Source: Chloroflexota bacterium
GTDB lineage: Bacteria > Chloroflexota > Anaerolineae > B4-G1
NCBI GenBank assembly: GCA_024232355.1
Contig: JAAEPW010000256.1
Coordinates: forward strand, 1-64,000
Reading direction: 5' to 3'
DNA length: 64,000 bases
The position numbers and the translations under genes were made by a program. Position 1 is the stretch's first letter; the number at the start of each line of letters is the position of its first letter. Below, in pieces: positions 44,552 to 53,636 of the stretch. The notes below the pieces were generated by a model, which was given only the letters and a program-made list of their open reading frames with translations, made no database searches and was not told the origin of the DNA.

Positions 44552-45928
44552 TTACACCACAGGCAACGTAAATCGAAATTTTGATCCCTTGCCCGGCACA
44601 CTCTCCACACTAATTTCGCCTCCGTGCGCTTCCACGAGATGTTTGGCTATCGCCAATCCCAATCCAGTTCTACCACCGTTCCGTGTACGGGCCTTGTTCC
44701 CTCGCCAGAAGCGCTCAAAGACGTAGGGCAAGTGTTCAGGAGGAATACCGGCCCCTGTGTCGGCTACCATCACTGTCACCACACCCTCACCCGGCTCTGC
44801 CGACAGAGTCACACATCCCCCCTCCGGCGTATGGCGCAGCGCGTTGGTCAATAGATTGCCCAGCACTTGGGAGATGCGCCGCCGGTCGGCCAAAACCTTG
44901 GGCAGTTCAACCGGCAGATCGAGCGCCAGGGTCACATCCCGGTCGGATGCCTGGGGGCCGAAATTGACATGAGCATCTCGTAACAAGTCGCCTACGTCCA
45001 TTGGCTGCTTTTCCAGCGTCAACTGGCCCGCCTCGGTCAGCGCCAACAGCCGCAAATCCTCCACCAGGTGGGTCAACAATTCCACCTCTTCCAGAACCGG
45101 CTCCAGGTGCTCGGAGGTGTTGGGGTACACGCCGTCCAGCACGCCTTCCAGCTTGCCGCGAATCACGCTGAGGGGCGTGCGCAACTCGTGCGCCACATCG
45201 GCGGTCAGGTTACGGCGTAATTCATCGGCGCGGGCCAATTCCTCTGCCATTCGATTAAAGGCGGCGGCCAATTCTCCCATCTCTCCCGGGTAGTGATCGG
45301 GCACGCGGACATCGAGGTGACCAGCTGCCACAGATCGAGTTGCAGCCGTCAAGTTTGACAGGGGACGGCCCATACCACGCGAGAGAAACAAACCCACGAG
45401 CAACGTAAATCCCACAACAGCCAATCCAGTGAACAAAAAGTTCCGCAGAATACGCGTGGCTATAGATGGGAAAGGTTCCAGCTCCTCCAAACTGCTGAAT
45501 GGAGGGATAATCAAGAAACCGACCTGTTGGCCATCCATAATGATGGGAGTAGCCAAATCCAGTTCCCAGCGATTCAGCGTCTGACCCAGTCGCTCACTAT
45601 AGCTGGTAGAGACAATCGTACCATCTACCGCAGCCAAGATGTACTCCACCTGCCAGTCCTGATCCCAAGGCTCCCAGCCAGTTCCAGAAGGATAATTCGC
45701 GATCAGGTCATCAACTCCCTCCCAACTGGACTGTTCATTATAGTAATTGACCAAACGGTCGGCCCAGAGGTGCGTCAGAGCTGGAGGATTGTCACGCATA
45801 AAGGATCCCAGTCTGTACACAGCCGTGCGAGCAGCCAGAGACATGCCGCTGCCGACCAAAAGTGTGGTCAAGGTGAAAGCAATAGTCAATCGCCAAACGA
45901 ATCGGGGATGGGGTCTTTTTGTATTCAT
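44552..45928 (-). CDS. BaeS-type membrane sensor histidine kinase
   Basis: This 458-residue classical kinase has TM1 (about 12-34), an extracytoplasmic domain of about 125 residues, TM2 (about 162-184), HAMP (185-238; [23 protein letters not shown]), HisKA with [13 protein letters not shown] (His247), and an ATPase domain ([36 protein letters not shown]). It pairs with the OmpR-type regulator 49 bp upstream. The TCS lies downstream of an ABC efflux set in the same orientation, so it most likely senses envelope stress or an exported compound and controls the operon. Confidence 0.93.
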   Translation of the reverse strand: MNTKRPHPRFVWRLTIAFTLTTLLVGSGMSLAARTAVYRLGSFMRDNPPALTHLWADRLVNYYNEQSSWEGVDDLIANYPSGTGWEPWDQDWQVEYILAAVDGTIVSTSYSERLGQTLNRWELDLATPIIMDGQQVGFLIIPPFSSLEELEPFPSIATRILRNFLFTGLAVVGFTLLVGLFLSRGMGRPLSNLTAATRSVAAGHLDVRVPDHYPGEMGELAAAFNRMAEELARADELRRNLTADVAHELRTPLSVIRGKLEGVLDGVYPNTSEHLEPVLEEVELLTHLVEDLRLLALTEAGQLTLEKQPMDVGDLLRDAHVNFGPQASDRDVTLALDLPVELPKVLADRRRISQVLGNLLTNALRHTPEGGCVTLSAEPGEGVVTVMVADTGAGIPPEHLPYVFERFWRGNKARTRNGGRTGLGLAIAKHLVEAHGGEISVESVPGKGSKFRFTLPVV

Positions 45929-45977
45929 AATCAGTTCATATGTGTTCGACAGTAAACGACAACTTGCTTACAACCTA

Positions 45978-46676
45978 TCATGCCCCACTCAACTTGTATC
46001 CCACACCATAGACCGTGAGGACGTAACGCGGTTCGTGAGGATCGACCTCGATCTTGCGCCTCAAATTCTTGATGTGTGAGTCGATGGCCCGGTCGTAACC
46101 AGCATAGGCCACGTCGTAAACAAAGTCCATCAGTTGCGCGCGGGTGAACGGACGGCCGGGGTTGCGGGCCATAACGGCCAGCAGATCAAACTCGGTAGGC
46201 GTGAGAATGACCTGTTGTTCGGCGACAGTGGCACTGCGATTGGTCAGATCCACCGCCAACTCTCCTATGCGGATGATGCTCGTCGACGGCCCATCGCGCT
46301 TGGCACGACGCAACACCGCCCGCACGCGGGCTACCACTTCGCGAGGGCTAAAGGGTTTGGTCACATAATCATCGGCCCCCAACTCGAGACCGATGAGCCG
46401 GTCTGTCTCTTCGATGCGGGCGGTCAGCATGATGATGGGCACATCGGTCAAAGATGGGTCCTGACGTATACTGCGACAGACATCCAACCCATCCATGCCG
46501 CCCGGCAGCATCAGGTCGAGGACAATCAGATCAGGATGCTCGTGCCGGGCGATGGTCAGCGCCGTTTGACCATCGCCAGTGGTGAGCACCCGGTAATCGG
46601 CCTGCTTCAAATAGTCGCGGACGACCTCGACAATGTGCGGTTCATCGTCCACGACGAGAATTGTTTGGTGAGCCAT
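45978..46676 (-). CDS. OmpR/PhoB-family response regulator
   Basis: This 232-residue protein has a receiver (1-120; VVDDEPH, IVLDLMLPGG, Asp54; LTARIEE; DDYVTKPF) and a winged-helix DNA-binding domain (130-232; LTPTEFDLLAVMARNPGRPFTRAQLMD; ERAIDSHIKNLRRKIE-like end). It is the only intact DNA-binding response regulator in the window. Partner kinase is at 44552. The family binds head-to-tail repeats spaced by one helical turn; four such 11-bp repeats occur at 51653-51696, in front of the first gene of this operon, so autoregulation is likely. Confidence 0.95.
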   Translation of the reverse strand: MAHQTILVVDDEPHIVEVVRDYLKQADYRVLTTGDGQTALTIARHEHPDLIVLDLMLPGGMDGLDVCRSIRQDPSLTDVPIIMLTARIEETDRLIGLELGADDYVTKPFSPREVVARVRAVLRRAKRDGPSTSIIRIGELAVDLTNRSATVAEQQVILTPTEFDLLAVMARNPGRPFTRAQLMDFVYDVAYAGYDRAIDSHIKNLRRKIEVDPHEPRYVLTVYGVGYKLSGA

Positions 46677-46721
46677 TTCATTTCCTAGTTTACCATAGAT
46701 CAGTGAATAGGCACACTGCGC

Positions 46722-47957
46722 CTACTCGTAGCGCAGCGCCTCGATAGGATTCAGGCCCGCCGCCTGGTTGGCTGGATAGATGCCAAAGAACAAGCCGATG
46801 GCAAGTGAAAATCCCACTGCCAAGGCGACCGAATCGAGTGTGACCAGCGACTCCATCACGCCCGTCATATCCACCAGTCTTGCCAGGCCCATACCCAGCA
46901 GGATACCGAGCAACCCGCCCAGCAGGCTCAACACCACCGCCTCTAGCAAGAACTGGGTCAGGATGTCCGCCTTGCGCGCGCCCACCGCCTTGCGCAGGCC
47001 GATCTCTCGCGTCCGCTCTGTTACCGACACGAGCATAATGTTCATAATGCCGATGCCGCCCACCAGCAGTGAGATACCGGCGATGGCTCCCAGAAAGGTC
47101 GTCATAATGCCCGTGATCTCGCTGGTCATGTCGAGTAAATCGGCCTGGCTCATTACGCGAAAGTTGTCCTCCTCGTCCTCGTCCAGATTGTGCCGGTCTC
47201 GCAGCAGCGCCTCAATCTCGCTCGCTGCCGCGTCCGCTCGATCCTCCGCCACCGCCACCACGTTGATTTGGCTCACGAGCGGCTCCCCCAGCGCATTGCG
47301 CCCGTCGAAAATCTTGGTCTGGGCCGTCGTGATCGGAACCAGCACGATGTCGTTCGGATCGCTCATCCCGGAACTGCTTTGCTCGGCCAGAACGCCCACC
47401 ACCGTCAGCGATGCCCGCCCGCCGCCCGGCATGGTGACCTTTATCTTTTGGCCCACCGGGTCAAAGCCGCCAAAGAGGTCTTGAGCCGATTGATAGCCCA
47501 ACACCGCCACGTTGCCCCGCCCCGTCACGTCCCGCTCCTCGATGAAACGCCCCTTCTCCGGCTCCACCCCGCTGAGGGCATCCTGATACTCGGGCGTCAC
47601 CCCCGTCACCGAGACGTTGATATTCTCATTTCCAAAGATGACCTGGGCAATCTGGCCAAACGTCGGAGCGATGACCGACGCATCGGGCACGCGGACCCGG
47701 TCGGCGATGGCCTGGGCGTCGGCAAAAGTAAGCGAGCCGCTGCCGTTGCCGCCAGGCGCCACGAAAATCAGATTGGAGCCAACGTCGTTGATCTGCTGCG
47801 TGATAGAAGCCTGCGCCCCCTCGCCGACGGACATCAGCGCAATGACGGCTGCCACGCCGATGATCACCCCCAACATTGTAAGTCCCGAACGCATCTTGTT
47901 CGCCGTCAACCCATCGAGTGCCACCCGTAAATTTTCCATCAAGTCTACTATTATCAT
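46722..47957 (-). CDS. MacB-type ABC transporter permease (FtsX family)
   Basis: This 411-residue protein has an N-terminal TM (about 18-40; MRSGLTMLGVIIGVAAVIALMSVGEG), a large extracytoplasmic MacB_PCD domain (45-275), and three C-terminal helices in the FtsX domain (about 285-400; SVTERTREIGLRKAVGAR). These proteins act as mechanotransmission permeases that couple ATP use to efflux via a membrane-fusion protein. ATG 47957 has GAGAGG upstream, and it starts 2 bp after the ATPase stop. With the ATPase and two adaptors it forms a MacAB-like pump for peptides, lipids or antibiotics; no outer-membrane channel gene is present. Confidence 0.93.
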   Translation of the reverse strand: MIIVDLMENLRVALDGLTANKMRSGLTMLGVIIGVAAVIALMSVGEGAQASITQQINDVGSNLIFVAPGGNGSGSLTFADAQAIADRVRVPDASVIAPTFGQIAQVIFGNENINVSVTGVTPEYQDALSGVEPEKGRFIEERDVTGRGNVAVLGYQSAQDLFGGFDPVGQKIKVTMPGGGRASLTVVGVLAEQSSSGMSDPNDIVLVPITTAQTKIFDGRNALGEPLVSQINVVAVAEDRADAAASEIEALLRDRHNLDEDEEDNFRVMSQADLLDMTSEITGIMTTFLGAIAGISLLVGGIGIMNIMLVSVTERTREIGLRKAVGARKADILTQFLLEAVVLSLLGGLLGILLGMGLARLVDMTGVMESLVTLDSVALAVGFSLAIGLFFGIYPANQAAGLNPIEALRYE

Positions 47958-47959
47958 TT

Positions 47960-48652
47960 TTACCTCTCTGCAATCATTCCATCCCGCAAACGCACGATCC
48001 GTCCGGCCTCGGCGCCGATTTCCTCGTCGTGCGTGACCATCACTATTGTGATTCCGCGCTCATCGTGCAAGTGGTGAAGTATTTCCAACACCTCGCGGCC
48101 CGATTTAGAATCCAGGTTGCCGGTCGGCTCGTCGGCCATGATGATGGGCGGATCATTGACCAGGGCGCGGGCGATAGCCACCCGCTGCTGCTGTCCGCCC
48201 GAAAGCTCTGCCGGCAAGTGGTCCATCCGGTCGGCCAGCCCGACCATCTCTAGCGCTTCTTGCGCCCGCTCTTTGCGCTCGCTCGCCTGTATCCGCGCCC
48301 CGTTCCGAAAATACTGCATCGGCAGCATCACCTGTTTGAGCGCGCTGGTGCGGGCCAACAAGTTAAAGCTCTGAAAGACAAAGCCGATCTGCTGGTTGCG
48401 AATGGCCGCCAGTTGATTCTCGTCCATAGCGCCCACCTCGACGTCGTCCAGGAGATAGGAGCCAGCGGTCGGCGTGTCGAGACAGCCGATGACGTGCATC
48501 AGCGTCGACTTGCCGGAACCAGAAGGCCCCATAATGGCCGCCCACTTCCCCTGCTCGATAGCCAGCGATACGCCTCGCAGCGCGTGTACCTGCATCTCGC
48601 CCATCTGGTACACCTTGGTGATGTTCTCAATCTCGATTACATTCTTGCCCAT
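47960..48652 (-). CDS. MacB/LolD-type ABC transporter ATPase
   Basis: This 230-residue nucleotide-binding subunit has Walker [11 protein letters not shown]-loop VFQSFNLL, signature LSGGQQQR, Walker [13 protein letters not shown] and the H-loop VTHD. The TGNLDSKSG extension is typical of the LolD/MacB/FtsE branch. It starts 1 bp from the stop of the adaptor gene at 48654 and ends 2 bp before the permease start, so the three are co-translated parts of one pump. It powers the FtsX-type permease at 46722. Confidence 0.95.
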   Translation of the reverse strand: MGKNVIEIENITKVYQMGEMQVHALRGVSLAIEQGKWAAIMGPSGSGKSTLMHVIGCLDTPTAGSYLLDDVEVGAMDENQLAAIRNQQIGFVFQSFNLLARTSALKQVMLPMQYFRNGARIQASERKERAQEALEMVGLADRMDHLPAELSGGQQQRVAIARALVNDPPIIMADEPTGNLDSKSGREVLEILHHLHDERGITIVMVTHDEEIGAEAGRIVRLRDGMIAER

Positions 48653-48653
48653 A

Positions 48654-50105
48654 CTAGTTTCCTCCCATAAAGCGCATTGGGCCGCCGCCAGGACCAGGCA
48701 TCATCCGGTCATCGGAATCCTGTTCCGCCCCGGCGACTACGACGACCACGTCCCCCTCGGTCAGTTCGCCGGTGACTTGTGCCTCGACAGCGGTCGTGAG
48801 GCCCAACGCTACCTGAACCTGCTCGATCTGGCCCTCGACCAAGCGCTCCACATAAGCTCGCCCGTCCTCAACGTGGACGGCCCGCAGGGGAACGATCAGC
48901 GCGTTATCTTGACTGGCGGTGGTGATCGCGACATCGGCCGTCATCCCCGCTCGCACTGACGCCTCGCCCGATGCCAGCCGGACGGTCACCGGATAAAGCA
49001 CCACTCCAGACGCGGAATTGGCCGTTGGCGCGATGTACGTCACCTCTCCAGCCATCTCGACGCCCGGGAAGGCATCCACGCTCACCCGCGCATCCTGCCC
49101 AAGCGATACCCAGGCTACGTCTGTCTCATCCAGATTGATGTCCACCTCCAGGGCTATCAGATCGCTTAACACGAGCACTGCCTGGCCGGGATTCGTCATC
49201 TCTCCCACACGGACGTTCAACGCGGTGACAGTGCCCCCCATCGGAGCCGTCAGCGTGGCCTGCTCCAGTTGCAGACGGACCTGGTCGAGGGTGACCTGCG
49301 CCCGGGCAACGGATGCCTCGGCGGCCTGTATCTCCTGCTCGGCAGCTCCCGCCAGGGTCAAATCGAGTTGCGCCTGGGCCGCGTCCCGTTGTGCTACCAC
49401 ATTCGCCACGTCGGCCTGGGCCGCGCGTACCTCGGCGGCATCGGCTCCGGCCAACAACACGTCGAGCTGTGTCCGGGCCGCTTCCAACGCCACCTCAGCG
49501 GCCCACAGATCGTAACGCGCCTGCTCTTTCTTGTCCTTGTCGTCCTCGTCAATCGAATCGTACGCCCGCAGAGCCGTCCGATAGTCCATTTCGGCTGTCG
49601 CCACCTGTACCTCGCTGGCCGTGATCTCGGCTTCACTGGGACCGGCGACGATCTGGTCTCGATTGGCAGCCATCGCGCTCACTTGGCCCTCAGACGCGGC
49701 CAGATTGGCTTCCTGGGCCGCTATCTCCTCCGGCAGCGATGGGGCCAACAACTGCGCCAACTGCCCCTTGGCCGCGGCCAACGATGCCTCGGATCGAGCA
49801 ATTTGCAATGCCAGTTCGTCCGTCTCCAACCGGATCAACGACTGCCCGGCCTCGACCAACTGCCCCTCATCCACCAGAATCTCGACCACCTGGCCGCCCG
49901 TCAACAAGGCCAACGACACCTCGGCCCTGGGAGTCAGGCTGCCAGTCCCCTCAACCACCACCGCCAGCGTGTCCTTGCGAACGGTGGCAGTCTCCATCGC
50001 TGCCTGCGCGCCGGGCGACGGCCCTTGCCCCGAGGCAAATTGCCAACCGCCAACCCCCACTACTAGCAGAACGACCCCAATCAGAATCCACCATTTCTTG
50101 CTCAT
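48654..50105 (-). CDS. Membrane-fusion (HlyD/MacA-like) adaptor, copy 2
   Basis: This 483-residue protein has an N-terminal membrane anchor (WWILIGVVLLVVGVGGW), a lipoyl/barrel half (AEVSLALLTGGQVVEILVDEGQLVEAGQ), a long alpha-helical hairpin rich in Ala/Glu/Gln (about 95-290), the second lipoyl half (TLTAPMGGTVTALNVRVGEMTNPGQ), and a beta-barrel/MP domain. It bridges the ABC permease and the cell exterior. A Met/Gly/Pro-rich tail (MMPGPGGGPMRFMGGN) closes it. ATG 50105 has GGGAGA upstream. It is a tandem paralogue of the next gene upstream; two different adaptors could form a mixed ring. Confidence 0.92.
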   Translation of the reverse strand: MSKKWWILIGVVLLVVGVGGWQFASGQGPSPGAQAAMETATVRKDTLAVVVEGTGSLTPRAEVSLALLTGGQVVEILVDEGQLVEAGQSLIRLETDELALQIARSEASLAAAKGQLAQLLAPSLPEEIAAQEANLAASEGQVSAMAANRDQIVAGPSEAEITASEVQVATAEMDYRTALRAYDSIDEDDKDKKEQARYDLWAAEVALEAARTQLDVLLAGADAAEVRAAQADVANVVAQRDAAQAQLDLTLAGAAEQEIQAAEASVARAQVTLDQVRLQLEQATLTAPMGGTVTALNVRVGEMTNPGQAVLVLSDLIALEVDINLDETDVAWVSLGQDARVSVDAFPGVEMAGEVTYIAPTANSASGVVLYPVTVRLASGEASVRAGMTADVAITTASQDNALIVPLRAVHVEDGRAYVERLVEGQIEQVQVALGLTTAVEAQVTGELTEGDVVVVVAGAEQDSDDRMMPGPGGGPMRFMGGN

Positions 50106-50123
50106 TTGTTGTCTCCCTTTCAT

Positions 50124-51608
50124 TTATTGTCCGCCGCCAAACATCATCGGCCCGCCATTAGATGACGGCCCAGATCCTGCCCTGGCGACCACGACGACTG
50201 TCTCTCCTTCGGACAAGCCGCCCGTGATCTCGATTTCGGTATCCGTCATCAGCCCCAACGTCACTTCCACCCGCTCAGCCTGCCCCCCGGCTAGCCGGTC
50301 CACATAGGCGCGTTCTCCTTCCGTGTGAACGGCCCGCAATGGGACGATCAGCGCGCCTGCCTGGCTGGCAGAGACGATGCTCACATCGGCCGTCATTCCG
50401 GCACGCGCGGGCAAATCCTGATCCGCACTGGTTAAACGGACAGTGATCGGATAGAGCACCACGCCCGATTGATTCTGGGCCACGTCCGCAATGGACACCA
50501 CCTCGCCGGTCATTTCGACGCCGGGGAACGCATCCACGCTCACCCGAACCTCCTGCCCAACAGCCACCTGCGACACGTCAGTCTCGTCCAGGTTGACGTC
50601 CACCTCCAGGGTTGCCAATGCACTCAATATGATGATGGGTTGGTTCGCGCTGGCGATCTCACCGGACTGCACGTCTAGAAAGGTGACGGTCCCGCCCACA
50701 GGGGCAATCAACGTTGCTTTTTGCAGGCGCAACCGGGCTTGCTCCAGGCCAACGCGGGCATCGTCCACCGATGCCTGGACGGTTTCTATCTGCGCCTCGG
50801 TTGGCCCCGCCAACAACAGATCGAGTTGGGCCTGGGCCGCGTCCTGCTGCGCCATCGCCGTGCTCACGTTCGCTTGAGCCGCCCGCAACTGGTCTGCGTC
50901 TGCTCCGGTCAGCATCTCGTCCACCCGCGCTTGGGCCGAGGCCAACGATGCATCGGCGACACCTAGTGCGTAGCGGGCTTGTTCCTCCGGCGTGCCGAGG
51001 GCGGGGCAAATTGTCCTTTCCTTGCCGCCGGGCAGATCAAAGTCAAAGCACGACATTGTGCGCTCGTGCATGTCGTAAGCGTTCTTTTGCTGCGCGACAG
51101 CCGACGCAAGCTGAGACTCGGCGGCCGCGATCTGTCCCTCGTCCACCCCGGCGGCGACCTGATCGCGACCAGCAGCCGCAGAGATCAATCGGGCTTTAGC
51201 CGCCGCCAGATTGGCTTCCTGAACCGCTATCTCTTGAGATCGCGGCGGAGCCAGCAGTTGCGCCAACTGAACCTCGACCACGGCCAGCGCCGCTTCGGCC
51301 TGAGCCACTTGCAATTCCAGGTCATCCGTGTCCAACTGGGCCAAAATCTCTCCAGCTTCCACCACTTGGCCTTTTTCGACGAACACTGCGTCCACCCGCC
51401 CGCCCGACGAGAACGACACCGACACCTTGTCGAGCGGAACCAAACTGCCGGTTGCATCAACTGTGAGCGACAACTCGTCTCGCCGGACGACGGCCGTCTC
51501 TATTGTCTCTTGAGCCTCAACTGTAGCCTGCCGCTGTCCTGCCACATACCAATAGCCAACCAATCCTAACACTCCAACCACGATGATGATCCACCACTTT
51601 TTGTTCAT
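50124..51608 (-). CDS. Membrane-fusion (HlyD/MacA-like) adaptor, copy 1
   Basis: This 494-residue adaptor is the first gene of the efflux/two-component operon. It has an N-terminal anchor (WWIIIVVGVLGLVGYWYVAG), split lipoyl motifs (DKVSVSFSSGGRVDAVFVEKGQVVEAGE and TLIAPVGGTVTFLDVQSGE), a helical hairpin (about 95-310), a barrel domain, and the Gly/Pro/Met tail also seen in copy 2. The hairpin contains a Cys-bearing insertion (MSCFDFDLPGGKERTICPA) absent from copy 2. AGGAGG precedes the ATG by seven bases. Its stop is 18 bp before copy 2. Confidence 0.92.
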   Translation of the reverse strand: MNKKWWIIIVVGVLGLVGYWYVAGQRQATVEAQETIETAVVRRDELSLTVDATGSLVPLDKVSVSFSSGGRVDAVFVEKGQVVEAGEILAQLDTDDLELQVAQAEAALAVVEVQLAQLLAPPRSQEIAVQEANLAAAKARLISAAAGRDQVAAGVDEGQIAAAESQLASAVAQQKNAYDMHERTMSCFDFDLPGGKERTICPALGTPEEQARYALGVADASLASAQARVDEMLTGADADQLRAAQANVSTAMAQQDAAQAQLDLLLAGPTEAQIETVQASVDDARVGLEQARLRLQKATLIAPVGGTVTFLDVQSGEIASANQPIIILSALATLEVDVNLDETDVSQVAVGQEVRVSVDAFPGVEMTGEVVSIADVAQNQSGVVLYPITVRLTSADQDLPARAGMTADVSIVSASQAGALIVPLRAVHTEGERAYVDRLAGGQAERVEVTLGLMTDTEIEITGGLSEGETVVVVARAGSGPSSNGGPMMFGGGQ

Positions 51609-51635
51609 ACATTTCCTCCTGTGATATTCGGTCCT

Positions 51636-51696
51636 AGTTTAGCGAAACATTGTGGAGGAATTATGGAGATTCGATGGAGGGATCATGGAGATGGTG
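51636..51696 (-). promoter_or_regulatory. Four 11-bp direct repeats and -10 box in front of the efflux/TCS operon
   Basis: On the plus strand TGGAGR begins at 51653, 51664, 51675 and 51686, exactly 11 bp apart. Read on the minus strand these are head-to-tail CTCCAT/CTCCAC units upstream of a TAAACT -10-like box (51636-51641) and 45 bp before the first adaptor gene. This is the layout of an OmpR/PhoB-type activator site replacing a -35 box. The operon encodes such a regulator. Confidence 0.6.
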
Positions 51697-51714
51697 AAAA
51701 AGCGATGTACACGC

Positions 51715-51743
51715 TTGACAAATCATCCAAAAATAGCTACTAT
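51715..51743 (+). promoter_or_regulatory. Near-consensus sigma-70 promoter for the MttB-family gene
   Basis: TTGACA (51715-51720) and TACTAT (51738-51743) are separated by exactly 17 bp. The pair lies 65 bp before the methyltransferase start. Confidence 0.7.
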
Positions 51744-51807
51744 ATTCGCACGCCACTTTTGCGAATTCATCAATTTGTAATCAATTACCCCAAAAGGAGT
51801 AGACAGT

Positions 51808-53274
51808 ATGAATAGCGGATTCAAAACCCAATGTGTACCCAACTATAGGCTCTTGACGGAGGATCAAATCAAGGAAATTCACCAAGCAAGCCTAGAGGTC
51901 CTAGAAACGATCGGTATTCAAGTATCTCACGAGGAAGCAGTCCAACTTTTGCAGGATGCAGGATGCAGGATCAAGGACAAAAACATTGTCCAGATGCCCA
52001 ACTGGCTGGTCGAAGAGTGCATCCGCAGCGCCCCCTCTTGCATCACGATGTATAATCAGAAGGGAGAGGAGGCAATGCGCTTGGAGGGACGCAATATTCA
52101 CTTTGGAATGGGGACGGACCTGATCAGCACGTATGATCTGGAAACCAGAGAAACCCGGCCCTCACGTTTGCAGGATGTGGTCAACGCCGCCACTGTCGCG
52201 GATTACTGCGAGGAAGTCGATTTTATTGCTTCTTTTGCCCTGCCCAGCGACGTTCCGATCAACACGATGTACGTCGAGTGTGCCAAGGCCATGATGGAAA
52301 GCTCTGTCAAGCCAATTTTCTTCACCGCCGCCGGACAAGAGGACCTGGCACTCATCATCGAGATGGCCGCTGCCGTGGCTGGTGGGGAGGATGCACTACG
52401 GGAAAAGCCCTTTCTCGTCCACTATTCAGAACCTACCGCCCCCCTAACCCACTCGTATGGCGCAGTCCGCAAACTCTTTCTCTGCGCCGAAAAGGGCCTT
52501 CCCATCTGTTACACCCCTGGCGACAGTATGGGAGCCACCACCCCGGTGACACTGGCTGGCGGCATCGTGCAGGCTAATGCCGAGGCATTGAGCGGGATCG
52601 TTTTGCACCAGTTAAAGAACAAAGGTGCGCCCATCATCTCTGGCTTTGCGTTGGTTCCTTTGGACATGCAAACAGCCATTTTTTCATACGGCGCGCCCGA
52701 CTTTCGTCTGACCAACTCGGCCTTTGCCGACATCTTTCACTATTATGGAATTCCCATCTGGTCTACTGTCGGCAGCGACGCCCACTGCCTCGACGCACAG
52801 GCCGCCATGGAGCACGCCTTTGGTACATTGATGGCCGCGCTGGACGGAGCCAACCTGATCCACGACATCGGCTATCTGGGCCAAGGGCTGCTCGGCAACC
52901 CAGCAGCGATCGTCATGTGCGACGAGATCATCAGCTATGTGAAGCGGATCATCCGGGGCTTTGACATCGGACGAGACAAGATCGGCCTAGACGTGATCCG
53001 CAAAGTCGGACCGGCAGGCAGTTACCTGACCCAAAGACACACCGCCGACAATTATCGACAGGAGCTTTGGCGGCCCAAGTTCGCGAACCGGGACACCCCC
53101 AAGGCTTGGGCCAACAAGGGAAGCCATAGCTATGAAGAAACCGTGATACAAAAAGCCCTAGAGATCCTTGAAACGCACCAAGCAGAACCGTTGCCCGCGG
53201 ACATTCACCAAAAACTCGATGAGATTGCTAGTGAGGCTCAAAAAACACTGACAGATATACAGTTTTTGGCGTGA
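51808..53274 (+). CDS. MttB-family (non-pyrrolysine) corrinoid methyltransferase
   Basis: This 488-residue protein belongs to the trimethylamine methyltransferase MttB superfamily. Segments include EIHQASLEVLETIGIQV, the CYTPGDSMGATTPVTLAGG stretch, ANAEALSGIVLHQL, GSDAHCLDAQAAMEHA and NLIHDIGYLGQG. There is no internal TAG, so it is a non-pyrrolysine member. Known non-Pyl members demethylate glycine betaine, proline betaine, carnitine or gamma-butyrobetaine and pass the methyl group to a corrinoid protein. No corrinoid protein, reactivase or transporter gene is adjacent, so the substrate is open. AAGGAG precedes the ATG, and a strong promoter is upstream. A triplicated GCAGGAT lies in the 5' coding region (51953-51973). 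Confidence 0.9.
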   Translation: MNSGFKTQCVPNYRLLTEDQIKEIHQASLEVLETIGIQVSHEEAVQLLQDAGCRIKDKNIVQMPNWLVEECIRSAPSCITMYNQKGEEAMRLEGRNIHFGMGTDLISTYDLETRETRPSRLQDVVNAATVADYCEEVDFIASFALPSDVPINTMYVECAKAMMESSVKPIFFTAAGQEDLALIIEMAAAVAGGEDALREKPFLVHYSEPTAPLTHSYGAVRKLFLCAEKGLPICYTPGDSMGATTPVTLAGGIVQANAEALSGIVLHQLKNKGAPIISGFALVPLDMQTAIFSYGAPDFRLTNSAFADIFHYYGIPIWSTVGSDAHCLDAQAAMEHAFGTLMAALDGANLIHDIGYLGQGLLGNPAAIVMCDEIISYVKRIIRGFDIGRDKIGLDVIRKVGPAGSYLTQRHTADNYRQELWRPKFANRDTPKAWANKGSHSYEETVIQKALEILETHQAEPLPADIHQKLDEIASEAQKTLTDIQFLA

Positions 53275-53419
53275 CGCAATCAAGATCTAGCACAAAAGAC
53301 AAACAAACCACTACCATCCATCGGCGCAGTCGACTCATTTGCCCCTTTGGAATAGTAGTGTAGGGCTTTGGGCTTGGTTGGAAGCAACGTTCACACGTTC
53401 GAGGATAGTCGCGATGTAG

Positions 53420-53603
53420 ATGTTTCTTTCACTACCGGACACTTTTTTCTTTCGCCACGAATTAAGGCAACTGTAGGTTGCACCGAATTGGCACGAATTT
53501 TGATGGTAACTGCTCAGCCACCGTCATTCCGAGCGACTGAAAAGAGTCGAGGAATGACGATTTTGGCTACTCGCGAAAAGTGTCCGGTAGCAAAATGTTT
53601 CTT
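53420..53603. mobile_element. MITE-like element with 15-bp inverted repeats and 9-bp flanking duplication
   Basis: CTACCGGACACTTTT (53432-53446) is repeated exactly in inverse orientation at 53576-53590. ATGTTTCTT occurs just outside both ends (53420-53428 and 53595-53603), a plausible target duplication enclosing 166 bp. Inside are the CCACGAATT motif, a GGCACGAATT copy, and a CGTCATTCC/GGAATGACG hairpin (53522-53559) of a type often dispersed in genomes. The outermost 3-4 bases of the two ends differ. The gap 53275-53636 holds nothing else I can identify. Confidence 0.6.
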
Positions 53604-53636
53604 GTGATTCGCCTTTAGCAGCAGGTAGTGATAGTC

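Noticed and set aside
47190..47930. Plus-strand open frame (246 codons) opposite the MacB-type permease
   Set aside because: Arg/His-rich translation without recognisable domains; the permease on the other strand is certain.
49269..50066. Plus-strand open frame (265 codons) opposite an adaptor gene
   Set aside because: Shadow of the repetitive helical-hairpin coding sequence.
51953..51973. GCAGGAT x3 in the MttB-family gene as a phase-variation tract
   Set aside because: Three 7-bp units are short and encode ordinary sequence (LLQDAGCRIKD); a change would break the gene, but copy number is too low to expect frequent slippage.
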